DNA of 64,000 bases from assembly GCA_937899725.1 (NCBI GenBank), contig CALCCA010000074.1, positions 1-64,000 on the forward strand, read 5' to 3'. Position numbers and translations under genes: made by a program. The stretch comes from an uncultured Halomicronema sp. Lineage in GTDB: Bacteria; Cyanobacteriota; Cyanobacteriia; Phormidesmidales; Phormidesmidaceae. Position 1 is the first letter of the stretch. Each line of letters starts with the position of its first letter. The notes under the pieces were generated by a model. The model worked only from the letters and a program-made list of their open reading frames with translations, searched no databases and was not told the DNA's origin. Shown piece by piece: positions 44,422 to 55,070 of this stretch.

Positions 44422-44796
44422 ATGAAGAAAATTCTGATCGCCACCGCAACTCTTCTCTCACTGGCGGTACCCGCTCACAGCCAACTCGTGCTCACCTGCC
44501 CCGTATACGCTGACGACACCGACATTCCGGCTGAAGAGGTGTTTTCGTATGAAGAGCCAAGACCCGCCTTTATCGATGGTGAAACGGTCGGCAGTCGCGT
44601 CAATGTGAGAACCGGGCCAGGGCTAGATTACGAGGTCACTGCCTACGGGCTGGTTGGTGAAGATGTGGAGCTCATCGGTCAAGCCTTTAGCCGAGAATGT
44701 GAAACTTGGATTCAAGTCCGGTTTCCCGGCTCCGAGCCCGTGGGTTGGGTGCACAAGGACTTCATCGGGCCGAAGAGGGGAACAAGCTGGTGGTAG
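44422..44796 (+). CDS. Exported SH3b-domain protein
   Basis: From the ATG at 44422 (GGAGG about 12 bp upstream) this 124-residue protein has a signal peptide (KKILIATATLLSLAVPAHSQ) and then a bacterial SH3 domain with the hallmark SRVNVRTGPGLDYEV and GWVHKDFI. Two Cys residues (TCPVY and ECETW) may form a disulfide. SH3b domains bind cell-wall or protein ligands in the periplasm. No catalytic domain is present, so it is likely a binding or sensing protein. Confidence 0.8.
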   Translation: MKKILIATATLLSLAVPAHSQLVLTCPVYADDTDIPAEEVFSYEEPRPAFIDGETVGSRVNVRTGPGLDYEVTAYGLVGEDVELIGQAFSRECETWIQVRFPGSEPVGWVHKDFIGPKRGTSWW

Positions 44797-44950
44797 CGAT
44801 GCTCGGTTCTGAGCCGCGATCGCCCCACAACCGGCTTAGATCGGTTCATGTTCGGGCATCTTACAAGAACAATCATCGCTTCGACGATGACCGCCGTTCA
44901 GTATGCCGTTCGGCAGCTCAACGTCATCTTGAGGCGACACCGGAGATCCT

Positions 44951-45793
44951 GTGGAATTCTCTCAAATCCCGCAGCCGTTTGCTGTAGAGATCCAGCAGCG
45001 GCTCGCTCAAACTGAGGTAGAGCACGACGTCAAAATTTTGTATGCCTGTGAGTCGGGTAGTCGGGCCTGGGGGTTCGCCTCACCCGATTCTGACTACGAC
45101 GTGAGATTTATCTACGCTCACCCGGCAGACTGGTACTTGTCATTTGATGTAGAGCGCCGTCGTGACGTCATCGAGTACCCCATCGTCGACGAGATTGATT
45201 GCAACGGCTGGGATCTTCGCAAGGCGCTTTACCTCTTTACTCGCACTAACGGTGCTCTTTTGGAATGGTTAAACAGCCCGATTCGTTACATCGAGGTGGG
45301 GGACTGCGCTGAGCAGCTGCGAGCCCTAGCAGAGGTCACCGCTAACAGTGTGGCGCTGGGTTATCACTACAGTCACATGGCACGAGGACAGTCCGCGAAG
45401 ATTCTACATCGTGACCAAGTTCGTTTGAAGAAGTATTTCTATGTTTTGCGTCCGCTACTCGCCATTCGTCATCTGGAGCAGGGGCTTGGTGTCCCCCCGG
45501 TCGAGTTTCGGCGGTTAGTCGATAAGACTGCGCCCAAGTCATTGGTGCCCCTCATTGAGGAGCTGTTGGCGTTAAAAATCCAGTCTCCAGAACTGGGCCT
45601 GGGTAAACCCGTGCCAGAGCTTAACGAATTTATCGAGCATGAGTTAGATCGCCACAGCGATGAGTACGACGGGTTAGGCCGCCCTGACCTCGTGGACAAG
45701 AGCGCAGTTCTGGAACGTTTGAACGAAATATTCAGAAAGGCCGTCTGTGAAGTGCCCGGTGATGAAAAATTCTTCCGCTCTCTTAGTATCTAA
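44951..45793 (+). CDS. RlaP-like nucleotidyltransferase
   Basis: This 280-residue protein starts at GTG 44951 (GGAG upstream). The N-terminal polymerase-beta-type core reads GSRAWGFASPDSDYDV (36-51), with metal-binding D48 and D50. It is followed by a helical region with HYSHMARGQSAK and LKKYFYVLRPLLAIRHLE. This matches the RlaP family (RNA-ligase-associated nucleotidyltransferases), members of which are found with RNA repair genes. No RNA ligase or kinase-phosphatase is nearby, so the substrate is unknown. Confidence 0.85.
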   Translation: MEFSQIPQPFAVEIQQRLAQTEVEHDVKILYACESGSRAWGFASPDSDYDVRFIYAHPADWYLSFDVERRRDVIEYPIVDEIDCNGWDLRKALYLFTRTNGALLEWLNSPIRYIEVGDCAEQLRALAEVTANSVALGYHYSHMARGQSAKILHRDQVRLKKYFYVLRPLLAIRHLEQGLGVPPVEFRRLVDKTAPKSLVPLIEELLALKIQSPELGLGKPVPELNEFIEHELDRHSDEYDGLGRPDLVDKSAVLERLNEIFRKAVCEVPGDEKFFRSLSI

Positions 45794-45853
45794 AGGAAAT
45801 CTCATGGCAAGATCATGAGGTAATCGACTGCCCCGAACGAGAACTCTACTCCC

Positions 45854-48800
45854 ATGACGGCCACCATCCCCAATCTTCCCAGTCAATACGACCCCTCTCT
45901 GACGGAAGAGAAATGGCAAGCAGCTTGGGAAGCCCGCCATGTCTTCAAGGCTGACCCCGATCATCCGGGAGAGCCCTTTTGTGTGGTTATTCCGCCGCCC
46001 AATGTTACGGGCAGTCTGCACATGGGCCATGCCTTTGAAAACGCCCTGATTGATACGCTCGTGCGTTATCAGCGGATGCAAGGGCGGAACGCGCTGTGGT
46101 TACCAGGTACTGACCACGCCAGCATTGCCGTGCAAACCATTCTTGAACGCCAGCTCAAAGCCGAGGATAAAACTCTGGCAGACTTGGGCCGCGACCAGTT
46201 TTTGGAGCGCGCTTGGCAGTGGAAGGCCGAATCGGGCGGCACCATCGTCGGTCAGCTGCGCAAGCTCGGCGTTTCGGTTGACTGGAGCCGCGAACGCTTC
46301 ACGATGGATGCTGGGTTGTCGAAAGCGGTGGTTAAAGCGTTTACCCAACTCTACGAAGAGGGACTAATCTACCGGGGCAACTACATGGTGAACTGGTGCC
46401 CCGCGAGCCAGTCAGCTGTGTCTGATCTAGAAGTGGAGCCCACGGAGGTTAACGGTCATCTGTGGCATTTTCGCTATCCGCTGACGGATGGCTCCGGCTA
46501 TGTCGAAGTGGCCACCACGCGCCCCGAAACGATGCTGGGTGATACCGCCGTGGCGGTGAATCCGGAGGACGAGCGCTACCGCGATTTAGTCGGCAAAACC
46601 CTAACCTTGCCGATCATGGAGCGCGAGATTCCGATCATTGCCGATGACTATGTGACCCCGGAATTTGGCACCGGCTGCGTTAAAGTGACGCCCGCCCATG
46701 ACCCCAATGACTTTGCTATGGGCCAGCGCCACGATCTGCCCCGCATCACCATCATGAATAAAGACGGCACGATGAGTTCTGACGCCGGGCCGTTTGAAGG
46801 GATGGATCGGTTTGAAGCGCGCAAAGCCGTGGTCGATCGCCTGCGGGATGACGACTTTTTGGTGCGCATTGAAGACTATCAGCACACGGTGCCCTACAGC
46901 GATCGCGGCAAGGTGCCCGTGGAGCCCCTGCTGTCGACCCAGTGGTTTGTCAAAATTGAGCCCCTGGCCAAAAAAGCACTGGCGGCATTGGATCAGCACC
47001 ACTCCCCGAAGTTTGTGCCTGAACGATGGACGAAGGTTTACCGCGATTGGTTGGTGAGCCTGCGCGACTGGTGCATTTCCCGGCAGCTGTGGTGGGGGCA
47101 CCAGATTCCGGCCTGGTATGCCGTCAGCGAAACCGATGGCGAGATTCGTGATAATACGCCCTTTGTGGTGGCGGCGAATTTTGACGAAGCGGAAGAGAAG
47201 GCGATCGCCCAGTTTGGCGAAGATGTCTTGCTGGCCCAAGATCCGGACGTGCTGGATACGTGGTTTTCGTCAGGTCTGTGGCCGTTTTCGACGATGGGCT
47301 GGCCTGATGAGAGCGCCCCAGACTTTCAAACTTACTACCCCACCACGACGTTGGTGACCGGGTTTGACATCATCTTTTTCTGGGTGGCTCGCATGACGAT
47401 GATGGCCGGACATTTCACTGACCAAATGCCCTTTGAGGCAGTCTACATTCACGGTCTAGTGCGGGACGAAAATAATCAAAAGATGTCGAAGTCTAAGGGC
47501 AACGGCATTGATCCGCTCATTTTGATCAACAAATACGGCACCGATGCCCTCCGCTACGCGCTCATTCGTGAGGTCGCTGGGGCCGGGCAAGACATCCGCT
47601 TGGAATACGATCGCAAAACGGATGAATCTGTCTCGGTGGAAGCCTCGCGTAACTTCACCAACAAGCTGTGGAACGCGGCCCGGTTCGTGATGATGAACCT
47701 GGAAGGACAAACCCCGGCACAGCTTGGCGGCCCCAATCCGGCCACCCTCGAACTCGCCGACCGCTGGATTTTGTCGCGCTACAGCGGTGTCTTGCAGCAG
47801 GTTCATGCCGACATGCAGAAGTATGGCTTTGGTGAAGCGGCCAAGCATCTCTATGATTTTGTCTGGGGCGATTTTTGCGACTGGTATATCGAGCTGGTGA
47901 AGCCGCGTCTACAGGGTGATGGCGACTCTAAACGAGGGGCTCAGCAGACCCTGGCCACAGTGCTCGACGGTATTTTGCGATCGCTGCATCCCTTCATGCC
48001 GCACATTACCGAAGAGATCTGGCACACCCTTAACCAGGCGGCTGAGGATGAGTTTTTAGCGCAGCAGGTTTATCCCACGGCTGACACCGGGGCGATCAAG
48101 CCGACGCTGGAACAGGAGTTTGACCTGCTGTTTGGCACAATTCGTACAATTCGCAACCTGCGAGCGGAGGCCGGCATCAAGCCTAGTGCTCGCATTGAGA
48201 TCATTTTGCAGTCAGCCAATCCCGCTGAACAGCGGATTTTGGCATCCACCCAGCCCTACATTCAAGCGTTGGGCAAAGTTGAAACGCTGACGATTCGAGG
48301 TGATGCGGCTCCCCAACCACCCGCTACCGCCTCGGTTATGAACTCAGACTCGTCAACTGACCCACGTGATGCGCCGCACATGAGTGCTGCCGTCAGCCCC
48401 GAGGTGGCCTCAGAAACGGCGGATCTTCTGAATGCGCCTGCTCGTTCGCGGTCGGATACCGACCCGGCTGATGGGCTCAGTGTCAGTACGATCGCAGCTG
48501 AGATCACTGATTTTTGGGTAACGATGCGTCCCCTGTTAGAGGAGCCGCTGACCTATATTCAGCGATTTTTCAGCGATTTTCGGCGACCCGCTGGCTCGTT
48601 GATCTTGTTCGCAGCGCTCTTAATTACATTGCAGGTGTTGTCTGCGATCGTCAGCACCTTAGAAAGTCTGCCGCTGGTGGCGCCAGTTCTTGAGTTGGTC
48701 GGTATCGGTTACACTGCCTGGTTTGTCAGTAAAAATCTGCTGTATGCCCCCAAGCGCCGCCAAACCTGGCAGCAGTTGGCCCATTGGCGTCAAGAGGTGA

Positions 48801-49219
48801 TGGGCGAGGCTAAAGACTGGATCAACCGCCAAACAGCAGCTCAGTCAGCGACCTCTACGGTAGCAGCACCTACTCCTCCCGCGTCAGCAACTGCCGCTCC
48901 AGCCGCCGCCTCAGAGCCCCCTGAGGCTGCTTCCGTCGCCGCCGCCTCGACGCCCCCAGCCAAAATGTTCGCTGGTGTGGTGGGAACGGTGCAGGTGTTG
49001 ATTCCGCTGACGGGGCTTGTTGATGTTGATGCCCTTAAGGCCAAGCTCGAAAAAGACCTGGCTAAAGTCGAGGGTGAAATTAAATCGCTCTCAGGGCGGT
49101 TGGGAAATCCCGGATTTGTTAATAAAGCCCCTGAAGATGTGGTGCAGGGAGCCCGCGACGCCCTGACCGAAGCGGAGACTCAAGCCGAGATTTTGCAATC
49201 TCGTTTAGCTCTGCTTTGA
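45854..49219 (+). CDS. valS: Valyl-tRNA synthetase with inserted CAAD membrane domain
   Basis: ValRS charges tRNA-Val. The 1121-residue protein is about 200 longer than usual. The catalytic core has HIGH as HMGH (near 56), the editing domain, [16 protein letters not shown], and KMSKS (near 541). After the anticodon-binding domain an insert of about 220 residues (about 815-1036) interrupts the protein: an Ala/Ser/Asp-rich linker, an amphipathic segment, two hydrophobic helices ([15 protein letters not shown] and [17 protein letters not shown]) and an Ala/Pro linker. The usual C-terminal coiled coil resumes at [25 protein letters not shown]. The insert has the layout of the CAAD domain known in cyanobacterial synthetases, which anchors them to thylakoid membranes. 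Confidence 0.95.
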   Translation: MTATIPNLPSQYDPSLTEEKWQAAWEARHVFKADPDHPGEPFCVVIPPPNVTGSLHMGHAFENALIDTLVRYQRMQGRNALWLPGTDHASIAVQTILERQLKAEDKTLADLGRDQFLERAWQWKAESGGTIVGQLRKLGVSVDWSRERFTMDAGLSKAVVKAFTQLYEEGLIYRGNYMVNWCPASQSAVSDLEVEPTEVNGHLWHFRYPLTDGSGYVEVATTRPETMLGDTAVAVNPEDERYRDLVGKTLTLPIMEREIPIIADDYVTPEFGTGCVKVTPAHDPNDFAMGQRHDLPRITIMNKDGTMSSDAGPFEGMDRFEARKAVVDRLRDDDFLVRIEDYQHTVPYSDRGKVPVEPLLSTQWFVKIEPLAKKALAALDQHHSPKFVPERWTKVYRDWLVSLRDWCISRQLWWGHQIPAWYAVSETDGEIRDNTPFVVAANFDEAEEKAIAQFGEDVLLAQDPDVLDTWFSSGLWPFSTMGWPDESAPDFQTYYPTTTLVTGFDIIFFWVARMTMMAGHFTDQMPFEAVYIHGLVRDENNQKMSKSKGNGIDPLILINKYGTDALRYALIREVAGAGQDIRLEYDRKTDESVSVEASRNFTNKLWNAARFVMMNLEGQTPAQLGGPNPATLELADRWILSRYSGVLQQVHADMQKYGFGEAAKHLYDFVWGDFCDWYIELVKPRLQGDGDSKRGAQQTLATVLDGILRSLHPFMPHITEEIWHTLNQAAEDEFLAQQVYPTADTGAIKPTLEQEFDLLFGTIRTIRNLRAEAGIKPSARIEIILQSANPAEQRILASTQPYIQALGKVETLTIRGDAAPQPPATASVMNSDSSTDPRDAPHMSAAVSPEVASETADLLNAPARSRSDTDPADGLSVSTIAAEITDFWVTMRPLLEEPLTYIQRFFSDFRRPAGSLILFAALLITLQVLSAIVSTLESLPLVAPVLELVGIGYTAWFVSKNLLYAPKRRQTWQQLAHWRQEVMGEAKDWINRQTAAQSATSTVAAPTPPASATAAPAAASEPPEAASVAAASTPPAKMFAGVVGTVQVLIPLTGLVDVDALKAKLEKDLAKVEGEIKSLSGRLGNPGFVNKAPEDVVQGARDALTEAETQAEILQSRLALL

Positions 49220-49509
49220 CTGTTTGAAACTTGTCCTCGAAGTCATCCAGAACACTGGAAACTTTAACAGGGCAATGGCTGGAGCTATTGACTCGCTTCT
49301 AGATATCGGGTTTGACTGCCGACAGTTTGTTTGTAGTCAGCGACCTACTAGCACATCATAAGAACTGACACATTGGTTACCTGAAATTTAACCCTGCTGA
49401 GGGACATTGGAGACAATTCCTCAACAGAGCACGAGGGGATACCCTCATTTAGGGCTCTCAGCTCTCAATCAAGAACGACTCCTGATTTGGTTACTACCTA
49501 CAACTTGCA

Positions 49510-50451
49510 GTGAAATTCAGTATTGTTATCACCACCTACAATCGACTTGAGTTTCTGAAGCGCGCGATCGCCTCTGCCCTCAACCAAACGGTGCCCTGCG
49601 AAGTCGTCGTCGTTGATGATGCCTCAACAGATGATACCGAGGCCTATGTTCGCAGTCTGGGGAACCAGGTGATTTACCATCGCAATGCGACCAATCTCAA
49701 CCATGCCGGTAGTGTGAACGCGGGGGTCGAGGTCTCTACCGGCGACTGGATCAAGTTCCTCGATGATGATGATTACCTCGCCGAAGACTGCATTGAGAAA
49801 ATGGGGCAAGCGATCGCCCAGCATCCGCAAGCGGTGCTCTGTTCCTGCCGGTCGGTTCACGTTGATGAGCAGGGCAATGAGCTGCGCCGGACCGGTGCGG
49901 TGGGGCCGGGTCAGACATTTTATGTGCCTAGAACAGCCATTCACTATGGCATGCTGCTTGAGCAAACTCCCGTCGGTACGCCGGTACAAGTTGCGGCCCA
50001 ACGTCAAGCCTTCTTGCAGGCGGGCGGGTGGGATATCACCATGACTACCAACTACGACGACATTGACGCTTGGGTGAGAATTGCCGCCTATGGCGACGCG
50101 TTATTTCTCAATGAATATTTGGCCTACCGCACCCTCTGGTCGGGTGGATTTGAGCAAAAGAAGAATCTCAAAGGTCGAGCCGAGCTGAATGTCGTCATTA
50201 AAAAACGAATCTATAACTTTATCCCTGCAGAGGAAGCTGAGCAATCCAACTATCCTTCCATCGACATCATCAGTCAATACGTGTATCTGCACTGGGGCTT
50301 AATCGCTCTCGCGCAACGTAAGCTCCCGATCGCCAGCGAGCTGTTATTTCCCGCTTGCTTCAACCCAGCGCCATGGCGTCTGCTTTGGCAAATTCGCTCG
50401 ACTCGCCGCAATCCTGAGCAAACGCTGGTGCCCAAACTCCCGGTCGCTTGA
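49510..50451 (+). CDS. Family 2 glycosyltransferase
   Basis: This 313-residue protein starts at GTG 49510. The GT-A fold begins FSIVITTYNRLEFLKRAI, with VVVVDDASTDDT and the metal-binding Asp cluster FLDDDDYL (85-88). It should transfer a sugar from a nucleotide donor, perhaps in exopolysaccharide or cell-surface glycan synthesis. No transmembrane region is evident. It stands alone, 290 bp after valS, so the acceptor cannot be inferred. Confidence 0.9.
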   Translation: MKFSIVITTYNRLEFLKRAIASALNQTVPCEVVVVDDASTDDTEAYVRSLGNQVIYHRNATNLNHAGSVNAGVEVSTGDWIKFLDDDDYLAEDCIEKMGQAIAQHPQAVLCSCRSVHVDEQGNELRRTGAVGPGQTFYVPRTAIHYGMLLEQTPVGTPVQVAAQRQAFLQAGGWDITMTTNYDDIDAWVRIAAYGDALFLNEYLAYRTLWSGGFEQKKNLKGRAELNVVIKKRIYNFIPAEEAEQSNYPSIDIISQYVYLHWGLIALAQRKLPIASELLFPACFNPAPWRLLWQIRSTRRNPEQTLVPKLPVA

Positions 50452-50921
50452 CGGTGGCAACTCTTGCTTAGCGGGTTCAGATGACTCTCTGACGCGTCGT
50501 TTCTGCCTGTTGCAGGATGTCCATCGATCGCATCGAGTCCTGACGATCTGACTAGTAGACCGGGGCGTGATTTCACCAACCATTTTTGATGGCTAGGGCG
50601 CCGTGGGGGCAAGGGGGCCAGAGAACTGGAATAGTCGTCTTACTGCTGCCGTGGAGTAATAGCTGCAGTTTGGCTAAGACAGCCTGAATGGCTGAAGACA
50701 CGCTTTAACCAGCACTTTGATTCTGACTGCCGAATTCTAGCTGCCGATAATACCAATTCGCTGAAACTGGACTACAGATCTGCCTTTCAACGCCGCTCAA
50801 GGAACGTCGGCGGAGCGGCGGCGTCAGCCCTACGGCAGGCCAGGCCAACACGCAGGGTTAATACGCCTAACTTCCCAGCCTTTCGGGCCTTGCTATAGGT
50901 GGCATTGCCCCTTATCTCTGA
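50452..50921. other. 470-bp convergent intergenic region with family 2 repeat
   Basis: No gene seen. It holds family 2 copy 2 (50552-50660). Further right at about 50749-50766, ATACCAATTCGCTGAAAC resembles a motif within copy 3 (reverse complement near 40160). Confidence 0.5.
50552..50660 (-). repeat. Dispersed repeat family 2, copy 2
   Basis: The reverse complement reads CTCCACGGCAGCAGTAAGA ... GTTCTCTGGCCCCCTTGCCC ... ATGGTTGGTGAAATCACGCC ... GTCTACTAG. It aligns along its length with copy 1 at roughly 80% identity by eye and lies between convergent genes. Confidence 0.75.
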
Positions 50922-51773
50922 TCAGTGATTGAGTTGGCTACCTTGATACTGCTTGGGCGTTACTCCGACTATGGCCTTGAACGTTTTGGTGAGATGACTT
51001 TGATCAGTGAACCCCATCTCACAGGCCACCGCCGCTGGTAAATGTCCTTGAGCCAAGAGCGTCTTGGCCTTGGCAATTCGTACTTGAATCAAATAAGCGT
51101 GGGGCGGCAACCCTGTCGCCCGTTGAAATACTCGCGAGAGATGGTAAGGACTCAACCCGGTCAATTGAGCCAAATCTTGCAGCACAATTTTGTCCGCGTA
51201 GTAGACGTGCAGATAGTCGCGGATTTGGTTGACTGCCCTCGATTCGCTGCCCTGCTGGTCTGTCAATCTAGACTGACTGTGTCGTTGGACGAGTTGAGCC
51301 AAAGCCGTGAGCAAAACTGATTCGGCGACGAGGGCCGTTTGCGGATTGGCCTGCGACAGCAGCTGATGAAAATAGATAAACGCTTGGGCCAGCGGCGGAT
51401 CAACAATGATCGGTGCTTGAAAACAAGGAAGCGATGCCCCGAAACCTAGCTGTGTAAATAGAGTGGCTTTGGGATAGCAGACTCGGAAGCTCCAGCCAGT
51501 GGCATCGGCGGCGACATTGCTGTGGACAGCTTCGGGGGGAATCACGACCAAACTACCCACTGCGGCTAAATGGGTCGTACCCCGATAGCGCACCTGCTCT
51601 GCTCCTTGAGTAATGACCCCGATGCAAAACTCCTCATGCAGATGACGGGGAAACCGATGGTGACGATAGGTCGCATGGAGCACTTCTAGATCCTGAAAGA
51701 GGTCAGTCCGCCAGGCTTGGGCGTGTTCTCCTCGCTGCTTGCCGGTCGGATCAGGAATACAGTTGACGGTCAT
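50922..51773 (-). CDS. AraC-family transcriptional regulator
   Basis: From the ATG at 51773 this 283-residue protein has an N-terminal cupin-type sensing domain (HRFPRHLHEEFCIGVI, VVIPPEAVHS) and a C-terminal double helix-turn-helix AraC domain (LQDLAQLTGLSPYHLSRVFQRATG, ACEMGFTDQSHLTKTFKAIVG). Its ATG overlaps the eamA stop (ATGA), so the two are translationally coupled. I infer that it controls the exporter in response to a small molecule, a common arrangement. The longer frame to 52022 only runs through eamA in another frame. Confidence 0.92.
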   Translation of the reverse strand: MTVNCIPDPTGKQRGEHAQAWRTDLFQDLEVLHATYRHHRFPRHLHEEFCIGVITQGAEQVRYRGTTHLAAVGSLVVIPPEAVHSNVAADATGWSFRVCYPKATLFTQLGFGASLPCFQAPIIVDPPLAQAFIYFHQLLSQANPQTALVAESVLLTALAQLVQRHSQSRLTDQQGSESRAVNQIRDYLHVYYADKIVLQDLAQLTGLSPYHLSRVFQRATGLPPHAYLIQVRIAKAKTLLAQGHLPAAVACEMGFTDQSHLTKTFKAIVGVTPKQYQGSQLNH

Positions 51774-52642
51774 GCGGCTTTGGGCTGTAGGGTCAGCAAG
51801 GCGATCGCACTCAGCAAGAGGATGGCACCGATTATGCCCGTCAGCGACATTGGCTCCCGAAAGAAAAAGACGCCTAGCAAAGTCGCCGTCAGGGGCTCTA
51901 ACAGTACCAGAACCCCCGCCGCTGTCGCTGACGTGTGCCTCAAACCAATCATATAAATGCCATAGGCGATCGCGGTGGTGACGATGCCCAAATACAGTAG
52001 CCAGGGCAGCACTTGCACCCAATCTTGCCAGGGTGGCTGCCAGGCCAATGTCGGTAGCAAAAACAGTGCTGCTAGGGTGAAGCCCGAAGCCGCGATCGCT
52101 AGCGGTGGCTGGCTGGCCACCTGCACTTTCGCTATCACCACGTAGCCTGCGTAACCGCAGGCGGCCCCAAACGACAGCATAACGCCGAGAAAAAAGCGGG
52201 GGTTAGTGGCGATCGCCGCCGGCCTAGCTACGAGCAAAATAGTTCCCGTAATCCCCAAGGCGATCGCCCCATAAACCTTTGGCGTCAGACGCTCGCCTAA
52301 GTGCCATGCCGCCAACAAGGCAATGATCAAAGGCGACGAACAAATCGCCACGAGGGCGGTGACCGCTACGCCACTGAGGGGCACCGCACAAAAGTAACAG
52401 ACCTGATAGACGGCAATGCAGCCCCCCATCCCCAGCGGCGCTGTCTTGAGTTGGCGCGGCCAGTGCCAAAAGCTGGGGTCGCGACTAGCCATCATCAACA
52501 GCCAAGGTGCAGCTAGGGCCATGCGCCAAAAACCCACAACTAAAGGGTTCAGAGTAACCGTTTGATTGAGCAGCACCATCGCGGTGCCCGTTGTGCCCCA
52601 GGCAATGGCGGCCAAGCAAATCAGCAATAAATTAACTGGCAT
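51770..52642 (-). CDS. EamA/DMT-family exporter
   Basis: This 290-residue integral membrane protein has about ten helices in two EamA repeats (LLICLAAIAWGTTGTAMVLL at the start, SATAAGVLVLLEPLTATLLGVFFF in the second repeat). DMT transporters export amino acids, nucleobases or other metabolites. It is co-transcribed with, and overlaps by 4 bp, the AraC-type regulator gene. Substrate unknown. Confidence 0.9.
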   Translation of the reverse strand: MPVNLLLICLAAIAWGTTGTAMVLLNQTVTLNPLVVGFWRMALAAPWLLMMASRDPSFWHWPRQLKTAPLGMGGCIAVYQVCYFCAVPLSGVAVTALVAICSSPLIIALLAAWHLGERLTPKVYGAIALGITGTILLVARPAAIATNPRFFLGVMLSFGAACGYAGYVVIAKVQVASQPPLAIAASGFTLAALFLLPTLAWQPPWQDWVQVLPWLLYLGIVTTAIAYGIYMIGLRHTSATAAGVLVLLEPLTATLLGVFFFREPMSLTGIIGAILLLSAIALLTLQPKAA

Positions 52643-52912
52643 CAGCTTCGACGGTATCAGCTTCGCTACTCTATCGAAACGGTCACCCGCGTCTTGTAAT
52701 TTCTTGCGGTGAGGTGCGGCTGTCTAAGGAGTCCGCTTGAGAGTGACTCTCAGTATGGCGTCGAGGCGTAGGGCCAGCAGCGGCTGAATCTAGCAGTGAG
52801 GTCGGGGACGATGCTCGTTCTGACGCCCTAATGGCGGTCTCAAGCTCTGATTGCTCTGCCGGTTGAAGACGAGGCAACGGGCCAGGCGCAGACGTCTGGC
52901 AGTGCCAAAATA

Positions 52913-53422
52913 CTACCCTTCGGTAGTGGCAGACAGGCCTAACAGCTCCATCATTTCTGCATGCATTGTGGCAATGGCGGGATAATTTTGCACTGCCCGT
53001 TGATAGCGCACTGCCGTTTCGCTGTCAGCCGCTGATTCCAGAGGCAATAGGTCGCGGGCGGCGGCTAACAGCACGTGGAGCTGATTCGGCGAGACCAGTT
53101 CTTTCGAGCTGATGGTTTCATCAATGCGCACGATGAACTGTGAGATGGGGCGTAACCAATCGAACCACTCATCACTAATCACCAGCTGAAACAGCTCGCC
53201 CTTAGACGTGATGGGGCCATGCACCCGTTCATAACTGTCTTGTTCGGCGTCGAGGAGGGCTTTATGCAACTTCAGCAAGAGCGAGCGTAGCGTTCTAAGT
53301 TTTTCGTAGGCGGGCATCGAGCGAAAGGTTGAGTCAGTCATGCGATCAAGCTGGGCATTTACGGTCACGTTGTCCATCTTGTCATATCCTGCCAAAGTCT
53401 TTAAGCGGGCTTCAGTTGGCAT
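52913..53422 (-). CDS. Uncharacterised helical protein
   Basis: This 169-residue, mostly alpha-helical soluble protein has no motif I recognise (TFRSMPAYEKLRTLRSLLLKL, DSYERVHGPITSKGELFQL, DEWFDWLRPISQFIVRIDE). GAGG lies 6 bp before the ATG at 53422. It follows the GTPase gene by 43 bp on the same strand, so they are probably one transcription unit. Confidence 0.7.
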   Translation of the reverse strand: MPTEARLKTLAGYDKMDNVTVNAQLDRMTDSTFRSMPAYEKLRTLRSLLLKLHKALLDAEQDSYERVHGPITSKGELFQLVISDEWFDWLRPISQFIVRIDETISSKELVSPNQLHVLLAAARDLLPLESAADSETAVRYQRAVQNYPAIATMHAEMMELLGLSATTEG

Positions 53423-53465
53423 CCTTCATCCTCTAGGGTCGGTCCGGATACCAACTGGCCGTGGT

Positions 53466-54950
53466 CTAGATTTCAGGCTTGGACGCCGACTGTTCTGCCG
53501 AATTACGGTTGAGTTTGCCGGTGATCTCAGCTTTGATCCGATTGAGAATAGACGCTTCGTCGAGATTCTCTAAAATGTTGTGAACCACAGGTTTGGGGCC
53601 ATTAGGGCCCCATTGAGCGCCGTTGGCGAGATACTGCTGGGTGACTAAGCCAATGCCATAGGTGGCGACGCCAACGACGGTGGCTTGTGTGACCGCCACC
53701 GTGGTGTAAGGCGCGAGGGACAGGCCGCCAGTGGCCGGCACGCTTACCCCCAATACCCCTTTGAGTGAACTCAAGCCGAGGGTGACCAGCAGCTCGCTGG
53801 CTGAGAGACCGCCCAGCTCCACCGCGATGCTTTTGAGCAGTTGCACAGCTCCGGCGCGAGTCATGGGCAAGCCATAAAGGCGAGATAGCATGAGAATCAT
53901 GGCCACATCGACGATCGCCCCAGTGAGCACATCCAGCATGGTAACGGGGTTCAGGGCGACCGCGATCGCCTTGGTCATGACGCTGTTCCAGATCACTTCT
54001 TGGGCGGCCTGGTCGCGGATTTTGAGCTTGCGCTGCACGATGGTGTCGTTTAGTTCATCGGCATAGAGCAGAGTATTGAGAGCCACGAGGGCTACCCCTT
54101 CGCGCTGCAAAACTTCTAAAATTTTGAGCTTAAGCGCTGCGACCTGAGGCTGACCGCGCTGAATTTGGGGGCGTCGCGCTCCGGTCTCTGCCTGCATCAC
54201 CGCTACCAGGGGAGCCGCTGCCGTCATGACGATTTCGTCGGGAGAGATCAAGTCACGCAGGCGCTCATCCTTTAAGGCCGCGTAAATCGTGTCGCGATCG
54301 GCGTCGGGATACTGATCAACTTTGTTGAAGGCCAGCAGGATGGGTTTACTGGCTGTGCGCAGCTGCACCAAAGCCGCGTACTCGACGCGGGTAATATCGC
54401 CCGCAATCACAAAGAGAATCAGGTCGGCGGCAGCGGCAATCTGGTGAGCCAGCTGGGCCCGCGCCTCACCGTTGACTTCATCTAGGCCGGGGGTGTCGAT
54501 CAGTTCAATGCGAGATCGTCCCGGCCCGCCCAAACTGACGCGGGAGACGGTGGGGCCAGCGGCCAGCGTTTCTTGCTCCACTTGCCAGTCAGCGGTTTGC
54601 ACGGTCTGCGTGATGCCATGGGTGGGGCCAGTGGCAAACACGGGCTGACCGACTAGGGCGTTGAGCAACGACGACTTACCCCGCCCCACTAAACCAAAGA
54701 CTGCAATTTGCACCACCGCCTGATCCAGCTTTTGCAGCAGACTCGTCAGCTGTTGCACTTCACTACCTAGACTAGAAGCCTCTCGGGGCGTCAGATCTAG
54801 CTGGTCTAAGAGCGATTGCAAGACGCCTTGGGCCTGGCGATAGGTAAATTCTGACTGGAGGTCTTCGAACTCTAGAATGACTTGGTCTAGTTCATCGACT
54901 AAGTTGGCAGACGGGTCGCCAGCCGGTGGCTCCGAGGATGCCATAGGCAC
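53466..54950 (-). CDS. Membrane-associated GTPase with DUF697 domain
   Basis: This 494-residue protein has a coiled N-terminus (about 15-80) and a GTPase domain with G1 GLVGRGKSS (86-94), switch region near THGITQTV, G3 DTPG (152-155) and G4 NKVD (209-212). The C-terminal region (about 300-440) has several Ala/Gly/Leu-rich hydrophobic helices typical of DUF697/YcjF-like GTPases. Such cyanobacterial proteins are usually linked to membranes; their role is not established. The GxxGRGKSS P-loop resembles dynamin-like and Era-like GTPases. Confidence 0.88.
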   Translation of the reverse strand: MPMASSEPPAGDPSANLVDELDQVILEFEDLQSEFTYRQAQGVLQSLLDQLDLTPREASSLGSEVQQLTSLLQKLDQAVVQIAVFGLVGRGKSSLLNALVGQPVFATGPTHGITQTVQTADWQVEQETLAAGPTVSRVSLGGPGRSRIELIDTPGLDEVNGEARAQLAHQIAAAADLILFVIAGDITRVEYAALVQLRTASKPILLAFNKVDQYPDADRDTIYAALKDERLRDLISPDEIVMTAAAPLVAVMQAETGARRPQIQRGQPQVAALKLKILEVLQREGVALVALNTLLYADELNDTIVQRKLKIRDQAAQEVIWNSVMTKAIAVALNPVTMLDVLTGAIVDVAMILMLSRLYGLPMTRAGAVQLLKSIAVELGGLSASELLVTLGLSSLKGVLGVSVPATGGLSLAPYTTVAVTQATVVGVATYGIGLVTQQYLANGAQWGPNGPKPVVHNILENLDEASILNRIKAEITGKLNRNSAEQSASKPEI

Positions 54951-55070
54951 AATCCAATGACTGCTTTCAAGATACTGGCTTTGCGGTCGCGGTGGCTTTG
55001 TTGCCCCGAAGTGGTCTTAAGGGTGTCCCATCAATGAGAAAATAGCAGACAGGATTAGTTTGCACGTGTA

